A DNA stretch of 64,000 bases, taken from the NCBI GenBank assembly GCA_030340625.1, contig JAOPHQ010003997.1:1-64000 (forward strand), given 5' to 3'. A program made the translations under genes and the position numbers. Positions 19,185 through 30,980 of this stretch are shown here, in pieces. Positions within the stretch are counted from its first letter, which is position 1. Every line of letters begins with the position of its first letter. Under the pieces are notes generated by a model. The model ran no database searches. It saw nothing but the letters and a program-made list of their open reading frames with translations, and was not told the DNA's origin. This stretch comes from Merluccius polli. Taxonomy: Eukaryota; Chordata; Actinopteri; Gadiformes; Merlucciidae.

Positions 19185-21313
19185 TAAAGCTCCAAGGAGC
19201 TGTGTGCGGGACCTCGCCGAGTCCGTCGGGGCGTGTCGTGGATAGTGTCGCGACAGGTTGGCGTCCGACGCGGTCCATGCAGTGTGCGGTAGACCGGGGC
19301 GTTCACAGGGAGACGCGTAGTAGCTAACATTAGGGTCAGGGAATGGCACAAATCGCATCAGTTTGACATTCCATTCAAAGTGGCCAACTTTGACGATACG
19401 CCACGGACACGCCCTGTGACGTAGAGTCGCAAAGAGCACAATGTTTGTTCGGCACCATCTTCTGACTGTACTGATGGATTTTGAAGCAGAACAAACAAAT
19501 TCCCTGGGGGGAGTTTGTTCACAAACATTGGGAAAAAAGACCACTGAATTCAAAATGGCCAACTTTGACGGCACGCCATGGACACGCCCTTTGACGTAGA
19601 GTCGCAAATATCACAAGCTTTGTTTAGCACCATGTTCTGATTGCACTGATGGATTTTGAAGCAGAACAAACAAATTCTCTGGGGGGAGTTTGGTCACAAA
19701 CATTGGAAAAAAAGACCACAGAACCAACTTTGACGGAACGCCACGGCCACGCCCTTTGACGTAGAGTCGCAAGTAGCACAACGTTTGTTCAGCACCATCT
19801 TCTGACTGTACTGACAAATTTTAAAGCAGAACAAATAAAATCCCTGGGAGGAGTTAGTTCCCAAACATGGGAAAAAAATACCACTGAATTAAAAATGGCC
19901 AACTTTGACGGCACGCCACGGCCACGCCCTTCGATGTAGAGTCGCAATTAGCACAACTTTTCTCAAGTAACATCTTGTGAGTGTACTGAAGAATTTTGAA
20001 GCCCAAGCGACAACTCCCCTGGGAGGAGTTTGTTCAAATACAACGGCAAAAAAGATCACGGAATTGAATATGGCCTACTTTGACGGCCCGCCACGGCCAC
20101 GCCCTTCGACGTAGAGTCGCAAATAGCACAACTTTTCTCAAGTTCCACCTCCTGAATGGATAAAAAAAATTTGAAGCCCAGGCGACAAATCCTCTGGGAG
20201 GAGTTCGTTGAAATAGGAGGCGAAAATTGAAAAATGTCAAAAATTGAAATGAAAATATCTGACTTCCGGTGGGTTTTGGGGTATGGGTCCAAGAGGCTTT
20301 TTTGTAGGTCTTGGACTGTTACATGGGCCTACCGAGTTTCATAAATATCCGTGAAACGGGGTGTCGGGGCTGCTTTTTAAAATTCCTGTAGGGGGCGCTA
20401 CAACCACGACAAACATGATTTTTGGTACCTGAGCTCCGGGCACTAGTCTACACATGTCCTGTGAATTTCATATTCATAACTATTACGGTCTTTGTACAGT
20501 GATTTATGCTGACATTAGAGCGCCACCTAGTGGCGGAATTTTTTTCTCCTTTTAACGTAAGCCTCAGGGAGCCATGTGCTATCATCGTACCAAGTTTCGT
20601 TTAAATCGCACTTGCCGATGTGGAGATATAAACTTCTTAATTTTAAAGAGCGCCACCTAGTGGCGATGGTCTGAAAATTTGTACGATGGTTAATGGAGGT
20701 ATAAGGAACTATTGACTAAAGTTTGGTGTCGAACAAACATACCAAAGTGGAGAAATGGTCCACTTGCTTTTTTGACGTAAAATTTACATAAATTAAAATA
20801 TTTATAGCGCGCTTATTTTTTGAAATATCAAAATACTTCCAATTACTTTTTTTCATGGGACAGTCTGGAGATGCTACCTGTGAAGTTTCGTGCGAATCAG
20901 AGAAAGGCGCATGGTTGCACCTTGAGACGTATTATTTTGCGAGTTTTCGCGCTGTAGCCAAAAAAAAATGTAGGCGGAAGTGGGCGTGGCCTATATGAGG
21001 AGGTGCAGCAATGTGTCCTGCATGTGTGGATATAAGGTTTATGAATGTGCGACCAAGTATGCCGGAGTTATGAGTGTTACGGAATTTGGTCAAAAATAGC
21101 GCCACCTAGTGGTCTTCCAAGTGTGCGACATGAACGTGACGCATAGAATATATAAGTTTTCACCAGGCCTGGTAACTTTGCCAAATAAAAACAGTCAAAT
21201 GTTTACGTTGAGATGGTGCAAATCGCCGACAAAGTCGCTAATAATAAGAATAAGAATAAACGAAGCAATTTCAATAGGGACCTTCCAGTTTCACTGGCTC
21301 GGTCCCTAATAAT
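19185..21313 (+). mobile_element. Short Helentron unit 2 (~2.13 kb)
   Basis: 5' CpG block (19185-19300), the single CACAGGGAGA motif at about 19304, five ~175-bp sub-repeats (19380-20200), ~1 kb of shared 3' sequence with three CTCF-like motifs and a TGTAGGGGGCGCTACAA motif (about 20388), and the 3' hairpin. An extra AAT precedes the next unit. No gene. Confidence 0.88.
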
Positions 21314-23487
21314 TAAAGCTCCAAGGAGCTGTGTGCGGGACCTCGCCGAGTCCGTCGGGGCGTGTCGTGGATAGTGTCGCGACAGGTTGGCGTCCGACGC
21401 GGTCCATGCAGTGTGCGGTAGACCGGGGCGTTCACAGGGAGACGCGTAGTAGCTAACATTAGGGTCAGGGAATGGCACAAATCGCATCAGTTTGACATTC
21501 CATTCAAAGTGGCCAACTTTGACGATACGCCACGGACACGCCCTGTGACGTAGAGTCGCAAAGAGCACAATGTTTGTTCGGCACCATCTTCTGACTGTAC
21601 TGATGGATTTTGAAGCAGAACAAACAAATTCCCTGGGGGGAGTTTGTTCACAAACATTGGAAAAAAAGACCACTGAATTCAAAATGGCCAACTTTGACGG
21701 CACGCCATGGACACGCCCTTTGACGTAGAGTCGCAAATATCACAAGCTTTGTTTAGCCACCATGTTCTGATTGCACTGATGGATTTTGAAGCAGAACAAA
21801 CAAATTCTCTGGGGGGAGTTTGGTCACAAACATTGGAAAAAAAGACCACAGAACCAACTTTGACGGAACGCCACGGCCACGCCCTTTGACGTAGAGTCGC
21901 AAGGAGCACAATGTTTCCACGCCCTTTGACGTAGAGTCGCAAGGAGCACAATGTTTGTTCAGCACCATCTTCTGACTGTACTGACACATTTTAAAGCAGA
22001 ACAAATAAAATCCCTGGGAGGAGTTAGTTCCCAAACATGGGAAAAAAATACCACTGAATTAAAAATGGCCAACTTTGACGGCACGCCACGGCCACGCCCT
22101 TCGACTGTAGAGTCGCAATTAGCACAACTTTTCTCAAGTAACATCTTGTGAGTGAACTGAAGAATTTTGAAGCCCAAGGGACAACTCCCCTGGGAGGAGT
22201 TTGTTCAAATACAACGGCAAAAAAGATCACGGAATTGAATATGGCCTACTTTGACGGCCCGCCACGGCCACGCCCTTCGACGTAGAGTCGCAAATAGCAC
22301 AACTTTTCTCAAGTTCCACCTCCTGAATGGATAAAAAAAATTTGAAGCCCAGGCGACAAATCCTCTGGGAGGAGTTCGTTGAAATAGGAGGCGAAAATTG
22401 AAAAATGTCAAAAATTGAAATGAAAATATCTGACTTCCGGTGGGTTTTGGGGTATGGGTCCAAGAGGCTTTTTTGTAGGTCTTGGACTGTTACATGGGCC
22501 TACCGAGTTTCATAAATATCCGTGAAACGGGGTGTCGGGGCTGCTTTTTAAAATTCCTGTAGGGGGCGCTACAACCACGACAAACACGATTTTTGGTACC
22601 TGAGCTCCGGGCACTAGTCTACACATGTCCTGTGAATTTCATATTCATAACTATTACGGTCTTTGTACAGTGATTTATGCTGACATTAGAGCGCCACCTA
22701 GTGGCGGAATTTTTTTCTCCTTTTAACGTAAGCCTCAGGGAGCCATGTGCTATCATCGTACCAAGTTTCGTTTAAATCGCACTTGCCGATGTGGAGATAT
22801 AAACTTCTTAATTTTAAAGAGCGCCACCTAGTGGCGATGGTCTGAAAATGTGTACGATGGTTAATGGAGGTATATGGAACTATTGACTAAAGTTTGGTGT
22901 CGAACAAACATACGAAAGTGGAGAAATGGTCCACTTGCTTTTTTGACGTAAAATTTACACAAATTAAAATATTTATAGCGCGCTTATTTTTTGAAATATT
23001 AAAAAACTTTGAATTACTTTTTTTCATGGGACAGTCTGGAGATGCTACCTGTGAAGTTTCGTGCGAATCAAAGAAAGGCGCATAGTTGGAACCTATGGAC
23101 GTATTATTTGCGAGTTTTCGCGCTGTAGCGAAAAAAAAATGTAGGCGGAAGTGGGCGTGGCCTATATGAGGAGGTGCAGCAATGTGTCCTGCATGTGTGG
23201 ATATAAGGTTTATGAATGTGCGACCAAGTATGCAGGAGTTATGAGCGTTACGGAATTTGGTCAAAAATAGCGCCACCTAGTGGTCTTCCAAGTGTGCGAC
23301 ATGAACGTGACGCATAGAATATATAAGTTTTCACCAGCCCCGACAACTTTGCCAAATAAAAACAGTCAAATGTATACGTTGAGATGGTGCAAATCGCCGG
23401 CAAAGCCGCAAATAATAATAATAAGAATAAGAATAAACGAAGCAATTTCAATAGGGACCTTCCAGTTTCACTGGCTCGGTCCCTAAT
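21314..23487 (+). mobile_element. Short Helentron unit 3 (~2.17 kb)
   Basis: Same architecture as unit 2 and very close to it in sequence. It carries a private ~43-bp local duplication around 21876-21958 (CCACGCCCTTTGACGTAGAG repeated). No gene. Confidence 0.88.
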
Positions 23488-25622
23488 TAAAGCTCCAAGG
23501 AGCTGTGTGCGGGACCTCGCCGAGTCCGTCGGGGCGTGTCGTGGATAGTGTCGCGACAGGTTGGCGTCCGACGCGGTCCATGCAGTGTGCGGTAGACCGG
23601 GGCGTTCACAGGGAGACTCGTAGTAGCTAACATTAGGGTTAGGGAATGGCACAAATGGCATCACAGTTTGACATTCGATTCAAAATGGCCAACTTTGACG
23701 ATACGCCACGGACACGCCCTGTGACGTAGAGTCGCAAAGAGCACAATGTTTGTTCGGCACCATCTTCTGACTGTACTGATGGATTTTGAAGCAGAACAAA
23801 CAAATTCCCTGGGGGGAGTTTGTTCACAAACATTGGAAAAAAAGACCACTGAATTCAAAATGGCCAAATTTGACGGCACGCCATGGACACGCCCTTTGAC
23901 GTAGAGTCGCAAATATCGCAAGCTTTGTTTAGCACCATGTTCTGATTGCACTGATGGATTTTGAAGCAGAACAAACAAATTCTCTGGGGGGAGTTTGGTC
24001 ACAAACATTGGAAAAAAAGACCACAGAACCAACTTTGACGGAACGCCACGGCCACGCCCTTTGACGTAGAGTCGCAAGGAGCACAATGTTTGTTCAGCAC
24101 CATCTTCTGACTGTACTGACAAATTTTAAAGCAGAACAAATAAAATCCCTGGGAGGAGTTAGTTCCCAAACATGGGAAAAAAATACCACTGAATTAAAAA
24201 TGGCCAACTTTGACGGCACGCCACGGCCACGCCCTTCGATGTAGAGTCGCAATTAGCACAACTTTTCTCAAGTAACATCTTGTGAGTGAACTAAAGAATT
24301 TTGAAGCCCAAGGGACAACTCCCCTGGGAGGAGTTTGTTCAAATACAACTGCAAAAAAGATCACAGAATTGAATATGGCCTACTTTGACGGCCCGCCACG
24401 GCCACGCCCTTCGACGTAGAGTCGCAAATAGCACAACTTTTCTCAAGTTCCACCTCCTGAACGGATAAAAAAAATTTGAAGCCCAGGCGACAAATCCTCT
24501 GGGAGGAGTTCGTTGAAATAGGAGGCGAAAATTGAAAAATGTCACAAATTGAAATGAAAATATCTGACTTCCGGTGGGTTTTGGGGTATGCGTCCAAGAG
24601 GCTTTTTTGTAGGTCTTGGAGTGTTACATGGGCCTACCGAGTTTCATAAATATCCGTGAAACGGGGTGTCGGGGCTGCTTTTTTAATTCCCTGTAGGGGG
24701 CGCTACAACCACGACTAACACGATTTTTGGTACCTGAGCTCCGGGCACTAGTCTACACATGTCCTGTGAATTTCATATTCATAACTATTACGGTCTTTGT
24801 ACAGTGATTTATGCTGACATTAGAGCGCCACCTAGTGGCGGAATTTTTTTATCCTTTTAACGTAAGCCTCAGGGAGCCATGTGCTATCATCGTACCAAGT
24901 TTCGTTTAAATCGCACTTGCCGATGTGGAGATATAAACTTCTTAATTTTAAAGAGCGCCACCTAGTGGCGATGGTCTGAAAATGTGTACGATGGTTAATG
25001 GAGGTATATGGAACTATTGACTAAAGTTTGGTGTCGAACAAACATACGAAAGTGGAGAAATGGTCCACTTGCTTTTTTGACGTAAAATTTACACAAAATA
25101 AAATATTTATAGCGCGCTTATTTTTTGAAATATCTAAAATACTTCCAATTACTTTTTTTCATGGGACAGTCTGGAGATGCTACCTGTGAAGTTTCGTGCG
25201 AATCAGAGAAAGGCGCATGAGTTGGAACCTATAGACGTAGTATTTGCGAGTTTTTCGCGCTGTAGCAAAAAAAAATGTAGGCGGAAGTGGGCGTGGCCTA
25301 TATGAGGAGGTGCAGCAATGTGTCCTGCATGTGTGGATATAAGGTTTATGAATGTGCGACCAAGTATGCAGGAGTTATGAGCGTTACGGAATTTGGTCAA
25401 AAATAGCGCCACCTAGTGGTCTTCCAAGTGTGCGACATGAACGTGACGCATAGAATATATAATTTTTCACCAGCCCCGACAACTTTGCCAAATAAAAACA
25501 GTCAAATGTATACGTTGAGATGGTGCAAATCGCCGGCAAAGTCGCTAAAATAATAATAGGAATAATAATAAACGAAGCAATTTCAATAGGGACCTTCCAG
25601 TTTCACTGGCTCGGTCCCTAAT
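23488..25622 (+). mobile_element. Short Helentron unit 4 (~2.14 kb)
   Basis: Same architecture: 5' block, one CACAGGGAGACTCG motif (23608), five sub-repeats (about 23690-24490), 3' segment and hairpin, ending CTAAT at 25618-25622. Its 5'-to-interior junction (CACAGGGAGACTCGTAGTAG) most resembles the 3' direct repeat of autonomous copy 1. Confidence 0.88.
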
Positions 25623-25741
25623 TAAAGCTCCAAGGAGCTGTGTGCGGGACCTCGCCGAGTCCGTCGGGGCGTGTCGTGGATAGTGTCGCGACAGGTTGGC
25701 GTCCGACGCGGTCCATGCAGTGTGCGGTAGACCGGGGCGGT
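25623..25741 (+). other. 5' terminal block of Helentron copy 2
   Basis: Begins TAAAGCTCCAAGGAGCTGTG and is CpG-rich, with small palindromes AGCTCC-AA-GGAGCT and TGTCGCGACA. It ends at the 5' direct repeat (25742). Shared with all short units. Confidence 0.75.
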
Positions 25742-25760
25742 CACAGGGAGAATCGTTGTA
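25742..25760 (+). repeat. 5' member of the 19-bp direct repeat, copy 2
   Basis: CACAGGGAGAATCGTTGTA, one mismatch from 17009-17027. Recombination or slippage between the two members would delete the gene and leave a unit with the structure of the short ones. Confidence 0.8.
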
Positions 25761-26265
25761 GCATGCACATATGCACAGATAGACACACACACACACAGTA
25801 GTCTACAATTTGTCACATCAGCACGGATGCTTAGCTTACATTAGTGATTAGCAGAGGCTTATTTTGTACTGTTAAAATATGACATCCACTTCTGTCGCAA
25901 CCACTTGCTTTGATTTTTCCTACCAGTAAATTGATGTCGATGCCATTCAAAGATTAACAAGGCCTGTACCATCCAAGAAAAGAGCAGAAATGGAAATTGG
26001 CTCCATCTAGTGGTGTGGATGGGAATTACATTTTTTTGGTGTTTTAATGGTGCTTCCACTGGGACACGCTGAACGCGCTAACGTTGGCTGATATAGTGGA
26101 CAAAACAGCTGAGTTATTAGCTGAGCTCTGGATAAAACACACTGGGAATGTTACTAAATAGCATTAAAGTTGGTATTTAAAGTCATGATGACATGAGTTT
26201 ATGCTGTAAAGTAAAGATTGCAATTATCAACTTTAGTTTATCATGTTGTCCAGGCGTTTGTGTTG
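25761..26265 (+). other. Helentron-specific upstream region, copy 2
   Basis: Equivalent to 2395-2870 of copy 1 but without its many missing bases. A short AC run (25785-25797) and TCCATCTAGTGGTGTGG (26002) are visible. Nothing coding. Confidence 0.5.
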
Positions 26266-26381
26266 ATGCCCCGCCCCCTTTCTGCCCGCCCCCTTTCTGC
26301 CCTGCGCTGTGATTGGCTGATTTGAACCTATTCAGAGGGAAAGTATAAATGGCTTGCTCAAAGTCCAGAGCTGGTCTTGCT
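26266..26381 (+). promoter_or_regulatory. Promoter of the Helentron gene, copy 2
   Basis: Two GC boxes, inverted CCAAT (about 26312) and TATAAAT at 26344-26350, with the same spacing as copy 1. Exon 1 should run from about 26376 to the donor at 26458/26459. Confidence 0.7.
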
Positions 26382-26458
26382 TTTTGTGGAACAGAGAGGA
26401 GAGGAGCTGTTTTGCATTTTTCAAGGACTTGAAGTTTGTGATCCCTTTTCTTCTTACG

Positions 26459-28659
26459 GTAAGTTTATTTATCATTCCTCTTTCATCAGTTTATTCAAAG
26501 TTGTAATGGGGCTTAAATTGTAGTCAATAGTTGATTATATGTGAACAGCAGCAGTTTTTGTTATATTGGTACTATAATGTTGGTTACTTTCACTGTATGT
26601 ACACAGCACACTGTGTTTAATAACCTTAGACCTAACACAGATATATAAATATGTGTGTAACTCTATCAAGTATAGTATATACCATATATATATATGGTAA
26701 CTCCTGCTGTAATAAATGTACTTTAGATGGTATGACATTTTCACAGTACTATCTGTATTTAGTTATATATTAGTTAATGGCCATTGCCATTATGTTTAAG
26801 TACAAATGGACATGATTCAGTAGAATTATTTTGTTTTTAAAACTAATGAGTAATGTGGAGTTTGTAGAAGTAAACTGAGGAAAGAGATTAAGTGTAATGT
26901 AGACAGCACAAATAGTAAGTAGTGGTTATAGAGAAACCAACTTTTCAATGGGTGTTTCAGCCAACAACTGTGGTTAGAGTAGTTGGCTGTAAACATTATT
27001 TATATAACTAAAGGCCACTGTTGTAATCTGTCTGAAAGAATCACCCATTGAAACAGTTGGTTTCATTATAACTACCTTACTTACTATTTGTGCTGTATAA
27101 CTCTAACCAGAGTTATTGGCTGAAACACCCATTGAAACAGTTGGTTTCATTATAACTACCTTACTTACTATTTGTGCTGTATAACTGTAACCTGAGTTGT
27201 TGGCTGAAACACCCATTGAAACAGTTGGTTTATTTAATGACTACTTTACTTACTATTTGTGCTGTTTACATTACACTTAATCACTTTCCTCAGCTTACTC
27301 CTACAAACTCCACATTACTCATTAGTGTAAGGTGTGATAGGGTGTGGCAATCAGACAATGTACCTTTCATACACAAATGATAACAGTGGCCTTTAGTTAT
27401 GTAAATGGTTGTTTACAGCCAAGTACTCTAACCAGAATTGTTGGCTGAATCACCCATTGAAACAGCTACACTACTTACTATTTGTGCTGTATAACTCTAA
27501 CCAGGTTAGAGTTATACAGCACAAATAGTAAGTAAGGTAGTTATAATGAAACCAACTGTTTCAATGGGTGATTCAGCCAACAACTCTGGTTAGAGTTATA
27601 CAGCACCAATAGTAAGTAAGGTAGTTATAATGAAACCAACTGTTTCAATGGGTGATTTAGGCAACAACTGTGGTTAGAGTACTTGGCTGTAAACAATCAT
27701 TTACATAACTTAAGGCCACTGTTGTAATCTGTGTATGAAAGAAAGGTAATCTGTCTGAGTGCCACACCCTATCACACCTTGAACTAATGAGTAATGTGGA
27801 GTTTGTAGGAGTAAGCTGAGGAAAGTGATTAAGTGTAATGTAAACAGCACAAATAGTAAGTAAAGTAGTAATTAAAGAAACCAACTGTTTCAATGGGTGT
27901 TTCAGCCAACAACTCTGGTTAGAGTTATACAGCACAAATAGTAAGTAAGGTAGTTATAATGAAACCAACTGTTTCAATGGGTGATTTAGCCAAAAACTCT
28001 GGTTAGAGTACTTGGCTGTAAACAACCATTTACATAACTAAAGGCCACTGTTGTAATCTGTGTATGAAAGAAAGGTACTTTAGTTATGTAAATGGTTGTT
28101 TACAGCCAAGTACTGTAACCAGAATTGTTGGCTGAATCACCCATTGAAACAGTTGGTTTCATTATAACTACCTTACTTACTATTTGTGCTGTATAACTGT
28201 AACCTGGTCAGAGTTATACAGCATAAATAGTAAGTAAGTACTAGTATTTCTACTACTAGTAAGTAAGTACTATTTGTGCTGTATAACTCTAACCTGGTTA
28301 GTTATAATGAAACCAACTGTTTCAATGGGTGATTCAGCCAACAATTCTGGTTAGAGTACTTGGCTGTAAACAACCATTTACATAACTAAAGGCCATTGTT
28401 GTAATTTGTGTATGAAAGGTACATTGTCTGATTGCCACACCCTATCACACCTTGTACATTTAACTAATGATTTTATTTGGCTTAGTATCTGTGTACAGCA
28501 GCTCTCTTTATCATGGTATTGTGGCATATGGCAGCTCACTGTACTTGTAGTGTGGTAGTAATTGTGATTACAGGTTTCATTAGTTTACAATGTGAATTTT
28601 CCATTGAGCATAAAGTGTGTTGTTGTAATGTCATCACTAATGAATCATATGTGTATATG

Positions 28660-28693
<34 letters not shown>

Positions 28694-28728
28694 TGTATGT
28701 ATGTATGTATGTTTATATATGCTTTCAG
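26459..28728 (+). other. Intron 1 of the Helentron gene, copy 2
   Basis: From CG|GTAAGT to TTTCAG|ATG. It is essentially the same sequence as intron 1 of copy 1, including the palindrome cluster (about 26936-28460) and a longer GTAT tract (28667-28711). Confidence 0.6.
26936..28460. repeat. Cluster of large palindromes in intron 1, copy 2
   Basis: Same cluster as 3540-5060, with symmetry centres near 27503, 28076 and 28241. The arms have not drifted from those in copy 1. Confidence 0.8.
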
Positions 28729-30829
28729 ATGCCACGTGGGAAGTCGTTTCGTCGTTCTGTGGCTGCTAGGAGGAGAGAGGCAGTTCGAGCGGAGGTGAAG
28801 CATCTACCACCGAGTCCTGAGTTTGTTGAAGGTATGTAGCCAGTTGATGTGTCTATTTTTCATCAAGTTCTATGTGTACAGTGAAGTTAAATTGTAAATT
28901 AGGTTAATGTTTGTTTTTGATGAGTAATTTTTGTCTGTCTGTGTATAGGTCGTGGTACGGGGACCCGCAGTCGTCCGAGGCAGTACCCTGATTCTGTGTC
29001 TGGGAAGACACACAAACTGGTGGTACCAGCTCATTCCGTTGATAAGAAGGTAATGTATTGTTTATTTGTTAAGAATGTGTTAAGAAATGTTGTTAGTCAA
29101 AACGTGATTTCTAAATAGGTTCTTCTATTTTTCCAGTTCGTTCTTGTCGTTGGGGATTCCCATCTGCGCACTGTTGCAGATGGGAATGTCATGATGCCAA
29201 AGGGAAATCTTTCCTTTGGCATCATGACAACCCCAGGGGCTAGTGCGTGCCATCTTAGGACGGAGTTGCTGCATGCCACACTGCCCCGGACCCCGGACGC
29301 AGTGTGCATCCTGGCCCCCAGCAACAACCTGACGACCAGCAGCACCCCCGCTGTGGCCGGAGAGGAGTTCCGGAAGCTCCTGATCAGCGCGCGTGAGCGT
29401 TGGCACAACGTAAGTTACTTTGTTTATACTCTGTGTTATTTATTGTGTGTTCAGTAAATGCAATGCTTAAATGAGGTGTTACATTGTAACATTTATGTAT
29501 GTGATTGGGATCTCGTTTTGAACAAAAGTGAGTTTTTATTATGTGTTATTGTGTTGTAGGTGTTTGTGCTGGATTTCGTTCCGCGCCTGACAGTTTCCCC
29601 GGAACTGCAGAACCACGTGAGCCGGGAGTTCCATTCTGTGGCCAAGTCGTTGGGTATGTTTCAATTAGAACTTGAAGTTACACGTTTAAAGAATCATTGT
29701 TTGTCAGATAGTGTTTGAATGACTATTATAAAGTATTATTTTGTAAATAGCTGATGATGATGTATGTAGGTATATGAATATTTAATATATATTTTGTCTT
29801 CCTAGGTATTCCTAGGTACTCCACGCTTGAGCACTTCCCATTCAGGCAGCGGCATCTGTGGGTCAGAGATGGTGTAAGTATCTATAAGTTTATACTGTGT
29901 GCACATGAGGAACTTTAATTTACAGTTATTTGTAGTTGAATGTTATGTTATGTTATGTCATAGTAAATGTATTCCTGTAACACTCCAGGTTCACCTGAGC
30001 GATGTCGATGGGATGGGCATCCTCACCCAGTTGCTGTGGCAGGCCGCCTACATGCATCTGGAGGTGACAGCGCCAGCTCCCAGGACCCCCCCGAGGTTTG
30101 TTGTGGGGTCAGAGGGAAGGGCTGAACGTGGGGAAACAAAAACCTCTCCCCGAGAGGTCTTTGTTTCTCCCCCTTCACCTGCCCCCTCTGACCCGTACGT
30201 GTGGATGGAGATGGTCAACGGCAAGAAGGTAATATTTGCATATTGAAATTGTGTTTGTCACACTGATATTTGCAGTGTACAGTTTACTTGAAATATGTTC
30301 ACCATGCACAAATTGTCATGAAAGTATTGCTATTTGTCTTTGCAGAGGATCCAGTCAGACGAACAGCGTGCTATTCCACCCAAGCGACGTGTGGTTCGGC
30401 ATGAGGTTTGTAGTATACTTTGATGGTTAAGATATGTATATCCATGTACATGGTTTTTAGGCAATGGCAATTGTGAGTAATATGTATTTTTTATGTGTAT
30501 TTCACAGGTGGACGGACGTCCGATTGTGCTGAGGGAGTGCTTCATCCCGCTGAATCCTGTCCGGTTCAGCAGTTCCGTGTTGGCTGCCATGGATGCTGTG
30601 GTTCCTGCACGTCTTCCGAGCCCTGACCTCCCAGCTGTTCCACAAGGCTCACCGGTAATTTGATAAAAAATGTGATGTGTTGAGTGAGATTTTGTAGAAC
30701 TGTATTTGTTCCTTTGAAAAATGGAAATATTTGTTCTAAAAGTTTGTTTTCAATTTCTTACATCAGAGACCTATTGTGGAAGGGCGACCGAAGCGTGTGA
30801 CCTGCAGGAGGAGACTTGCAATGGGCCAG
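28729..30829 (+). CDS. Helentron protein, exons 2-10: SGNH hydrolase module (copy 2)
   Basis: Exons at 28729-28831, 28949-29049, 29137-29409, 29560-29653, 29806-29873, 29989-30228, 30346-30405, 30508-30654 and 30767-30829, all with GT/AG borders and the same lengths and phases as copy 1. Exon 3 has one visible amino-acid change (Met to Arg in CGTCCGAGGCAG). SGNH blocks GDSH, PGAS, PSNN and the spliced DG|VHLSD are all retained, so this part appears intact. Intron lengths differ only by small repeat changes, such as a TTATG unit before exon 7. It continues into the giant exon at 30981. Confidence 0.7.
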
Positions 30830-30980
30830 GTTTGTGTTTATTTTATAAATGTAATGACTTATTAGTACAGTTTAAATTTGCATACACCAATAACGTAATG
30901 GTTTGTTTACTTTGCAGTAACTTGGCAATTATGCAAATGCAAAATAGCAGTTTTGTTAATGTATTTTATTATGTTTGTAG

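Noticed and set aside
19074..24122. Recurrent minus-strand open frames of 130-180 codons in the short units (e.g. 19074-19607, 21203-21736, 23661-24122)
   Set aside because: They recur because the DNA repeats. Domains, starts and lengths are not conserved between units, and they cross the unit junctions.
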